A DNA stretch of 64,000 nucleotides from assembly GCA_965207595.1 (NCBI GenBank), contig CBDBMW010000009.1, forward strand, positions 248,001 to 312,000, given 5' to 3'. Position 1 is the stretch's first letter. Each line of letters starts with the position of its first letter. The notes below the pieces were generated by a model, which worked only from the letters and a program-made list of their open reading frames with translations, made no database searches and was not told the DNA's origin. Below are positions 58,890 to 64,000 of this stretch, piece after piece. Origin of the DNA: JAGWAJ01 sp026707615. GTDB lineage: Bacteria > Acidobacteriota > Vicinamibacteria > Vicinamibacterales > UBA8438. Made by a program: the position numbers and the translations under genes.

Positions 58890-59433
58890 TCCGACGCTTG
58901 GGATCGCGCTCCTGGGCCTGGTGGCGGTCACGACCATCGCCGCCGGAGGATGCCGCCCCGCGCAAGGTCCCCCCGAACCGGAAACGCGCACCTGGATTCG
59001 CAACATGTGGACGGGACCGGCGGTGCTGCCGCAAACGGAAGCGCGACCGCTACCGGACGGCTCGCTGGCGGTGGGTGCGCCGCGGATCATGAACCGTCGC
59101 GAGGCGCGCACCGAACTGGTGAATCCGCTCGCCGAGACGCCCGAGGCGGTCGCCGAAGGCCGGGCGCTCTACGAGATCTACTGCGCCCTCTGTCACGGCG
59201 ACCAGGGCAGCGGTGACGGCGATCTGGCCCGCCACTACCGCCGGATGCCGCCCCTGACCGCGCCGCACGTCCTGAACTACCCCGACGGCTTCCTCTACGC
59301 AATCATCCGCGAGGGGGGGCGCAACATGCCGCGCTTCGGCGACGCACTGAGCGTCGACGAGCGCTGGGCGCTGGTCCACTACCTCGGCGCGCTCGGCCCA
59401 CGCGACGAGACCGCGGAGGCGGGGTCGCGATGA
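58837..59433 (+). CDS. actE: Alternative complex III monoheme cytochrome ActE
   Basis: The C-terminal domain is a class I cytochrome c with CALCHGDQGSGDGD and the axial Met in GGRNMPRFGDAL. The N-terminal part has a lipoprotein-type signal, GIALLGLVAVTTIAAGGC, so the protein is probably anchored on the periplasmic side. The start is uncertain: the frame is open back to ATG 58675 through two repeat elements. GTG 58837 gives a 198-residue protein with a basic n-region (RNQSSRSPRRSTPRTPG) read from the repeat, and is the most reasonable choice. ActE passes electrons from ActA or the complex to the oxidase or a soluble cytochrome. Confidence 0.85.
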   Translation: MRNQSSRSPRRSTPRTPGPTLGIALLGLVAVTTIAAGGCRPAQGPPEPETRTWIRNMWTGPAVLPQTEARPLPDGSLAVGAPRIMNRREARTELVNPLAETPEAVAEGRALYEIYCALCHGDQGSGDGDLARHYRRMPPLTAPHVLNYPDGFLYAIIREGGRNMPRFGDALSVDERWALVHYLGALGPRDETAEAGSR

Positions 59434-60683
59434 CGGCAGCGTCCGAGCCGGCGGGTCCCGCGACGACCCCGCTCCTCGCGCCCCGCACCCGCCGGGTGCT
59501 GCTGGGGCTCGCGGCGCTGGGGGGCCTGGCGTTCCTCTACGGCATCGTCATCGGCGACGCCGGCCGGGCCTGGCAGGCGCTGCTGGTCAATTTCCTCTTC
59601 TTCGGCGGTCTGGCGCAGGCCGGGGTGGTCTTCTCCTGCATCCTCCAGGTGACCTCGGCCCGCTGGGGACGGCCTATCAAGCGCGTCGCCGAGGCGACGG
59701 CCGCCTTCCTGCCGGTGGCGTTCGTACTCCTGCTCGTGCTGCTGGCCGGCACCACGGCCTGGGCGCCGTGGGTCCACGAGCCGGTCGAGGCCAAGACCCC
59801 GTGGCTGAACGTACCGTTCTTCGTCGGCCGCGAGCTGCTGGCCTTCCTGGTGCTGGGCGGGCTGAGCCTGCGCTACGTCTACCGCTCGCTCCGGCCGGAC
59901 GTCGGCATGCTGCACGAGTCCGGGGAGCGGCCGGCGACCGGCTTCTCCGCCCTTCTCATCCGCGACTGGCGCGGCCTCGATTCGGAGCGGGCGACCGGGC
60001 AACGCCGCCAGACGCGCTGGGCCGTCGCGGTGCTGATCGCCTACGGCTGGGTGTTCACGCTGATTGCCTTCGACTTCGTGATGGCGCTCGACCCGCACTG
60101 GTTCTCGACGCTGCTGGGCGGCTACTACTTCATCGGCAACCTGCTGATCGGGCTGGCGTTCGTGGTCGTGGTGACCGCCGCGGGCCGGCGCCGGCTCGGC
60201 ATCGCGGGCCAGGTCGGCCGCCACCAGTTGCACGACCTCGGCAAGCTGCTGTTCGGGTTCTGCATCCTGTGGGCCTACCTGTTCTGGTCGCAGTATCTCG
60301 TGATCTGGTACGGGGACCTCGCCGAGGAGACCGAGTTCGTCTACCACCGGATGCACGGCGCCTGGGAACCGGTGGCATGGGCCGTGTTCGCCATGACCTT
60401 CGCCGGCCCGTTCGTCGTCCTGCTGAGCCGCGCCGTGAAGACCTGGGTCCCGGGGTTGACGACGGTGGCCGCCGTCGTCCTCGCCGGCATGTGGCTGGAG
60501 CGCTTCGTCCTCGTCGTCCCGTCGCTATGGCACGGCGAGGGCGTGCCACTCGGTCTGCCGGAGCTCCCGGTCACGGCCGGGGTGGCCGGTCTGTTCGTAC
60601 TCTCCTACGCCGCGTTCCTCGACCGCTTCCCCGCCCTGCCGGTATCCGACCCGCGGCTCGCCCCGGCCCCTGCGGGGGACTGA
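59430..60683 (+). CDS. actF: Alternative complex III membrane subunit ActF
   Basis: The 417-residue polytopic protein is the second, shorter NrfD-like subunit of alternative complex III. It has about ten membrane segments, with VNFLFFGGLAQAGVVFSCILQVTSARWGRPIKRVAEA, DVGMLHESGERPATGFSALLIRDWRG, FDFVMALDPHWFSTLLGGYYFIGNLLIGLAF and LGKLLFGFCILWAYLFWSQYLVIWYGDLAEETEFV typical of ActF. ATG 59430 overlaps the actE stop by four bases. No terminal oxidase genes follow, although they often do in other genomes; the next gene is on the opposite strand. Confidence 0.94.
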   Translation: MTAASEPAGPATTPLLAPRTRRVLLGLAALGGLAFLYGIVIGDAGRAWQALLVNFLFFGGLAQAGVVFSCILQVTSARWGRPIKRVAEATAAFLPVAFVLLLVLLAGTTAWAPWVHEPVEAKTPWLNVPFFVGRELLAFLVLGGLSLRYVYRSLRPDVGMLHESGERPATGFSALLIRDWRGLDSERATGQRRQTRWAVAVLIAYGWVFTLIAFDFVMALDPHWFSTLLGGYYFIGNLLIGLAFVVVVTAAGRRRLGIAGQVGRHQLHDLGKLLFGFCILWAYLFWSQYLVIWYGDLAEETEFVYHRMHGAWEPVAWAVFAMTFAGPFVVLLSRAVKTWVPGLTTVAAVVLAGMWLERFVLVVPSLWHGEGVPLGLPELPVTAGVAGLFVLSYAAFLDRFPALPVSDPRLAPAPAGD

Positions 60684-60701
60684 TCGCTCCCGCGAGCGGT
60701 C
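60682..60701. terminator. Hairpin at the end of the act operon
   Basis: GATCGCTC (60682-60689) can pair with GAGCGGTC (60694-60701), eight pairs including one G-T, around CCGC. It begins inside the actF stop codon and lies between convergent genes. No T-run follows, so it is at best a weak or factor-assisted terminator. Confidence 0.35.
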
Positions 60702-60739
60702 CGGTCGAGCCTGCGTGGCCGCCGCTCCCGATCGCGAAT

Positions 60740-61492
60740 TCACGATGTCGTCGTGCAGAAGCAGAGCTGGTGCCGGGAGTACGACTCGAAGGCGTTCCTC
60801 TCCCAGTTTCCGAACTTCTCGTTGATCGTCATCCCGTTGTATCTCAGCAGGGCATCCAGTTCTTGCGGGAAGTACATTCTGAGATTCAGGCCGCCGACTA
60901 TCTCATCGGAGTCTCCCTTGTAGTGCAGCACGCGAGCGATCTGGGTATCTGCCTCATACCGGTACGACTCGGTCACGTGCACCTCTCGTCCGGTATCGCG
61001 GTCCTTGTACCGAGAGAATGGGTACCGTCTGCCCGGGTCACGATTGAGAATCTCCAGGCCCGGGACGAAGACGTCCAGGATGAAGCGACCACCCGGAGCG
61101 AGGTGAAGCTGCACACATCGGATGCACTCCTCGAAATCCGACAGGTCGTGCAGGTGCCATAGTGCGTTGTGCAGCAGCAGGATCGACCCGTACTGCGTAC
61201 CGGTGTCGAAGCTGCGCATGTCGCCGAGTATCCAGTCGACTTCGACCCACCGGGCTTCGGCCTTCGATCGGGCCAGGCTTAGCATCCGCCGCGAATAGTC
61301 CATTCCGGTAGTCGCGATGCCCCGCTCCGCCAAGGGGATCGCTATTCGGCCCGTCCCGCAGGCAAGCTCAAGGACCTTCCCGCGCGATGCGAGATCGGCC
61401 AGAAACCAATCCGGCAGCGTGGCATACGCGCCATAGTACTGGTCGTACTTCGCGGGGGCCAGATAGTCCGCGTCGATGGGTTCCCCTCTCAC
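60740..61492 (-). CDS. Class I SAM-dependent methyltransferase
   Basis: The 250-residue protein has the Rossmann methyltransferase motif I GKVLELACGTGRIAIPLAERG, motif II-like TTGMDYSRRMLSLARSKA, the acidic WILGDMRSF and motif IV ILLLHNALWHLHDLSDFEECI. The C-terminal half (ILNRDPGRRYPFSRYKDRDTGREVHV, LRMYFPQELDALLRYNGM) is typical of small-molecule methyltransferases of the Methyltransf_25/11 group. Base composition is lower in GC than the act operon, suggesting transfer. The GTG start at 61492 overlaps, as GTGA, the stop of a remnant nucleotidyltransferase tail, so the gene was probably once part of another operon. Substrate unknown. Confidence 0.88.
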   Translation of the reverse strand: MRGEPIDADYLAPAKYDQYYGAYATLPDWFLADLASRGKVLELACGTGRIAIPLAERGIATTGMDYSRRMLSLARSKAEARWVEVDWILGDMRSFDTGTQYGSILLLHNALWHLHDLSDFEECIRCVQLHLAPGGRFILDVFVPGLEILNRDPGRRYPFSRYKDRDTGREVHVTESYRYEADTQIARVLHYKGDSDEIVGGLNLRMYFPQELDALLRYNGMTINEKFGNWERNAFESYSRHQLCFCTTTS

Positions 61493-61600
61493 GATGGCCG
61501 CCCTCCCCGGCCCTCATCCTCGCGCTCCTTGCGAAGTACCTCCAGCTCCGCTAGCGCCTCGAAGTCCTTTGGACGTCCCGCCGGGCGACCACCGCCCTTT
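61489..61600 (-). pseudogene. Remnant C-terminal tail of a nucleotidyltransferase
   Basis: This short leftward stretch encodes AGRPKDFEALAELEVLRKERED and a stop. It matches, residue for residue with few changes, the tail AGRPKDLEALAELEALLVERDD of the frameshifted nucleotidyltransferase at 62709-63199. No catalytic core precedes it: upstream lie a strong inverted repeat and the Rpn gene. It is therefore a truncated relic, whose stop overlaps the methyltransferase start. Confidence 0.65.
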
Positions 61601-61610
61601 ACGGACTGAA

Positions 61611-61661
61611 GGCGCCGGGTAGTGTCTCCGTCTTGGTCAAGCGGAGGCGCTACCCGGCGCC
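61611..61661 (+). repeat. Strong 20-bp inverted repeat between nucleotidyltransferase relic and Rpn gene
   Basis: The 20-nt arms 61611-61630 (GGCGCCGGGTAG...) and 61642-61661 (...CTACCCGGCGCC) are complementary except at two positions, both of which become G-U pairs in the rightward transcript. The loop is 11 nt (61631-61641). Genes on both sides read leftward, so it is not an ordinary terminator of either in the favoured direction. It may be an end or hairpin of a small mobile element that truncated the relic. Confidence 0.6.
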
Positions 61662-61681
61662 GGCACTCCATCCGCTCACGA

Positions 61682-62638
61682 CTACGACCGATTCTCGAAC
61701 CGAGCGAACAGATCGGCTGCCGTCTCGCACTCGATGATCCAATCGCCCACCTGCGCTAGGCGATCCGCATCCTCGACGCCCTCGAGCGCCGCGGCCAGCC
61801 GCGCCGCCGCGGCTGCATCGAACTTCCGCGCCGCCATATGGCGCAGCAACTCCCGCTGGCCCTGCTCTCGACCCTGTTCGACCCACTCCGCAGTCCACTC
61901 CTGAACGGTCTCGGCCAACATCGCCCACACCTCCTCGAGCCGCGGCAGCGGCCCGGTCACCGATCCGCTGAACCGACGCGGTAGCAGCACCTGCGCCACC
62001 CATTCGCTGAACGCCGCCGTCAGCTCCTCATCATCCTGCTTCCGCAGCAGATCGATCAACGCCCCCAGCAACCCCGGCGCCCGCGCAGGGTCGCGATTCG
62101 ACTCCAGCGCGATCAGCGCCGACTCCAGGTTGCCCGAAGGCAGATCACCACCCCCGACCCGGGCCTCGTCTACCAGGAAGTACCGCAGCGACGGCTGATA
62201 CCGCGCCAACGCCGCCCCGCGACCAGAGGCGATCAGCTCCCCCACATCCACCGGCGCCGTCCACGGCCGCCGGCCGTTGTAGATCACCACCGGCAAGACC
62301 GGCGGCAGGCCGGAGCGCTCCCGCAGCACTCCTTCGGAGATCAGCTTCTGGTACAGTAGCGCCGTGTACGTCAGCATGCGGACCGCCATCGAACGGTCAA
62401 CCGCGGACTGGAACTCCAGGAGCAGCACCACGTACAGCCACCGGTCGTCCTTGAAGCGGACGCGCCACACCAAATCGCCGTGACGCTGCCGCAGGTCGTG
62501 GCTGACGTAGCTGGCCGGCAGCGGCGTCAGCGAGTCCAGGTCGAGCTCGGCACTCCAGTTGCGGGCCGCGAAGCCGCGCAGCAGGTCCCGGACCATCCGG
62601 GGCCGCGAGAACAGGCGCTTGTACGCGGGGTCATCCAT
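61682..62638 (-). CDS. Rpn/YhgA-like family nuclease (putative transposase family)
   Basis: The 318-residue protein begins MDDPAYKRLFSRPRMVRDLLRGF, the typical Rpn opening, and has the PD-(D/E)XK-like core RHGDLVWRVRFKDDRWLYVVLLLEFQSAVDRSMAVRMLTYTALLYQKL with Asp and Glu-x-Gln. VLPVVIYNG.RPWTAP follows, as in Rpn proteins, and a helical tail with LPRLEEVWAMLAETVQEWTAEWVEQGREQGQRELLRHMAARKF ends the protein. Rpn proteins nick DNA, promote RecA-independent recombination, and some act in phage defence. ATG 62638 is chosen over 62671 because it matches the family start. Confidence 0.9.
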   Translation of the reverse strand: MDDPAYKRLFSRPRMVRDLLRGFAARNWSAELDLDSLTPLPASYVSHDLRQRHGDLVWRVRFKDDRWLYVVLLLEFQSAVDRSMAVRMLTYTALLYQKLISEGVLRERSGLPPVLPVVIYNGRRPWTAPVDVGELIASGRGAALARYQPSLRYFLVDEARVGGGDLPSGNLESALIALESNRDPARAPGLLGALIDLLRKQDDEELTAAFSEWVAQVLLPRRFSGSVTGPLPRLEEVWAMLAETVQEWTAEWVEQGREQGQRELLRHMAARKFDAAAAARLAAALEGVEDADRLAQVGDWIIECETAADLFARFENRS

Positions 62639-62708
62639 CGGACCGGCCGATGATAGCGCGCCGCCGGTCACCGGACGACGGCCGAACAGCCGGCCGCCGA
62701 CCGCAGAG

Positions 62709-63199
62709 TCAGCGCCCGGCGCCGTCGTCGCGCTCCACGAGGAGCGCCTCCAGCTCCGCGAGCGCCTCGAGGTCCTTTGGACGGCCCGCCGCGCGCTTCA
62801 CGCGGATCAGTCCCGGCAGGCCCAGACATCGGCAGCGGTGCCCGAACAACGCAACCTCGATGCTGTGGGGCAGGAGCGCCCCGTAGTCCCGCCGCCGGCG
62901 ATCTCGCCGAGCAGGTCGATGTCCCCGATGGCGGTCGTCAACGTGAAGTTGAGCCCCCGCTCGATCGTCGCCTCGTTCCACTCGAACGGCAGGCCGGGCG
63001 GTGCGCCCCGCAGATACGGGGCATGGGGCCTCAGAGCCGCTACTAGACGCCCGACGTTCGCGCGGTTCCTCGCGTAGACGAAGTCCACGTCCTGGGTCAG
63101 GCGTGCCGACCCGTGAATCGTCGCCGCCAGGCCGCCGACAATCACGCACTCGATCCCTGCCTCGCTGAAGGTCCTGATGACCTTCTCGAAGTCGGTCAC
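62709..63199 (-). pseudogene. Nucleotidyltransferase (DUF6036-like), frameshifted
   Basis: From GTG 63199 the frame reads TDFEKVIRTFSEAGIECVIVGGLAATIHGSARLTQDVDFV, the catalytic GG-A-HG-T-D-D core of a minimal nucleotidyltransferase, and continues to GDIDLLGEIAGGG. There the frame is lost near 62888-62890: restoring one G gives GGGDYGALLPHSIEVALFGHRCRCLGLPGLIRVKRAAGRPKDLEALAELEALLVERDD to the stop at 62709. Length and content are otherwise normal (about 163 residues). The lesion is a single-base deletion in a G run, so either recent inactivation or a sequencing error. Such proteins pair with a small partner encoded immediately upstream. Confidence 0.8.
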
Positions 63200-63377
63200 C
63201 GAGCCGGCTCCCGAGCGCGTCCTGCCCGCCGTGCTTCCGTCGCCAGCCGCTGCAGGGCGATCAGGTTCGCGACCCGCTCCGTTACCGACCGCCCCAGGTT
63301 CTGCCGCAGAGGGTCCGGTCGACGTGACGCTTGTACGCCTCGATCACCGGGTCGGCCTCGAGTCCCGCCGCTCGCAT
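63196..63377 (-). pseudogene. Small partner of the nucleotidyltransferase, frameshifted
   Basis: ATG 63377 starts MRAAGLEADPVIEAYKRHVDRTL. Near 63309 the frame breaks; adding one base restores LRQNLGRSVTERVANLIALQRLATEARRAGRAREPAR and a stop at 63196-63198 that overlaps the GTG start of the nucleotidyltransferase (GTGA). This matches the 60-80-residue helical proteins with an (L)R.NL...ERV..L..LQR..E.RRAG pattern that commonly precede such nucleotidyltransferases in toxin-antitoxin-like pairs. Both genes of the pair carry one missing base, so the module is either decayed or mis-sequenced. Confidence 0.65.
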
Positions 63378-63463
63378 CGACCGCGAGCCGCGCGGAGCGG
63401 ACACGGTCGGGCCGGCATCACCCGCGACCCCGGCCTGGCGATCCTGCATTCGATGCCTGCCCC

Positions 63464-63566
63464 CTCGCCCGCCGTTCGTCGTCGCGACCACAAGGTCGCG
63501 CTGCGGCCCCGCTCGGCGCTCTGCCCCACCTCCGCGTCCGCTCCGGTCTACGGCGCAGACTCCTGC
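63464..63566. repeat. Diverged CTAG-type hairpin repeat, inverted, at the end of the esterase gene
   Basis: It is alignable to the inverted 88-bp copy at 47026-47113: CCCGCCGTTCGTCG near the left end, an internal GCGACC-ACAA-GGTCGC hairpin as in the copy at 58784-58889, CCGCTCGGCGC, and TCTACGGCGCAGACTCCTG at the right end. The boundaries read CTCG (63464-63467) and CTGC (63563-63566). The left arm of the main hairpin is degraded. The final codons (QESAP) and the TAG stop (63548-63550) of the leftward esterase gene come from it, exactly as for lpxB. Confidence 0.72.
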
Positions 63567-64000
63567 GGGCCCGCCGGCAGGTGGCGGTCGAACCACGCCA
63601 CCATGGCGCCGATGTAGTCCGGCGGGTTCACGGCCCCCGGGAACGTCGGCCCGTGCCCGGCGCCGGGGATGCGCAGCAGCTCGACCGCCACGCCGGCCTT
63701 CTCGAGCGCCGCCTGCATGACCTCGGCGTGCTCGTAGGGTACGACGTCGTCGGCATCGCCGTGGATCAGCAGGAACGGCGGATCGTCGGCGGTCACGTGG
63801 GTCACGGGCGATGCCGCCCTGAAGTGGTGGTGCTCCGCGGAGTCGGCGCGCTCGGAACGCCGGAAGCCGAACAGGGGGTGTACGGCTCGCGGCGGCGACA
63901 GGGTGAGATCGGTGGGCGCGGCGCGCGCCACGACCACCTGCACCTTCGCGCTCTCGCGATTCACCGGGCTCGCATCCTCGGCCACTCCGGGCGCATCGAG
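63548..64000 (-). CDS. Alpha/beta hydrolase (BD-FAE/carboxylesterase-like), 5'-truncated by the window
   Basis: The frame is open to the right edge of the window, so the N-terminal half with the nucleophile Ser lies outside. The visible 150 residues include ESAKVQVVVARAAPTDLTL, and the last part of the catalytic domain: PPFLLIHGDADDVVPYEHAEVMQAALEKAG with the acid Asp, and LLRIPGAGHGPTF with the catalytic His. This is the layout of bifunctional feruloyl/acetyl-xylan esterase-like and related carboxylesterases. The last five residues, QESAP, and the stop come from a repeat element. Substrate unknown. Confidence 0.85.
   Translation of the reverse strand, partial: LDAPGVAEDASPVNRESAKVQVVVARAAPTDLTLSPPRAVHPLFGFRRSERADSAEHHHFRAASPVTHVTADDPPFLLIHGDADDVVPYEHAEVMQAALEKAGVAVELLRIPGAGHGPTFPGAVNPPDYIGAMVAWFDRHLPAGPQESAP

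Overview
The window is very GC-rich and looks like a chromosomal piece of an Acidobacteriota genome, most likely of the Vicinamibacteria type. The evidence is a Gram-negative envelope (lpxB, two TonB-dependent receptors with an N-terminal carboxypeptidase-regulatory-like domain as in the Oar family), a protein with the von Willebrand-type domain first named in Acidobacteria, exported serine hydrolases, amidohydrolase and M16 peptidases, and a complete alternative complex III (act) operon. No rRNA, tRNA, CRISPR array or complete insertion sequence was found. Taxonomy is inferred from gene content only.

Layout. 1-8.7 kb: a HpcH/HpaI-type aldolase cut by the window edge, a PA14-like/multi-TM membrane protein, a TAXI-type TRAP transporter (binding protein plus fused permease), a class C beta-lactamase-like hydrolase and a ferritin-like protein. 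8.7-12.1 kb: a lower-GC island with an overcoming-lysogenization-type/AAA ATPase coupled to a small protein with a PD-(D/E)XK-like signature, then a convergent DUF4143 ATPase. 12-20.9 kb: an NHL-repeat protein behind a 23-bp tandem repeat, a conserved unknown, an HTH/nucleotidyltransferase-tail chimera, ettA, a cupredoxin-like periplasmic protein, an AlbA_2 (Schlafen-type) regulator with an AT-rich palindromic upstream region, and a HEPN/MNT toxin-antitoxin pair. 21-28.4 kb: ABC exporter, dinB, rsgA, an exported alpha/beta hydrolase and a sulfatase-like/TPR protein. 28.4-42.2 kb: TonB receptor plus exported zinc metalloprotease behind a perfect palindrome, VWA protein, serine hydrolase, YqgE, amidohydrolase, queG and an exported HpaI paralogue. 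42.2-52.2 kb: Uma2-type nuclease, second TonB receptor, lpxB, an M16 peptidase pair and an outer-membrane-like protein. 52.2-60.7 kb: actABCDEF. 60.7-64 kb: methyltransferase, Rpn-type nuclease, decayed nucleotidyltransferase/partner modules and a partial esterase.

Two things stand out. First, actC is fused in frame to a C-terminal globin domain, which ties a heme sensor or scavenger to the quinol-oxidising complex. Second, the right half of the window is sprinkled with a family of short hairpin repeats (about 88, 109 and 117 bp) bounded by CTAG or a one-base variant. Neighbouring copies share the CTAG, the arms show compensatory changes, and the elements supply the stop codons of at least six unrelated genes and probably the N-terminal signal region of ActE. 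I see no transposase for them here.

How genes work together: ActA-F form a membrane quinol:electron-acceptor oxidoreductase feeding a terminal oxidase encoded elsewhere. The TRAP pair imports a small organic acid. The TonB receptors, exported hydrolases, sulfatase-like protein and metalloproteases fit a polymer- and peptide-scavenging heterotroph. The ATPase/ExK pair, HEPN/MNT pair, AlbA_2 regulator, Rpn nuclease and broken nucleotidyltransferase modules form scattered conflict or defence-type accessory islands.
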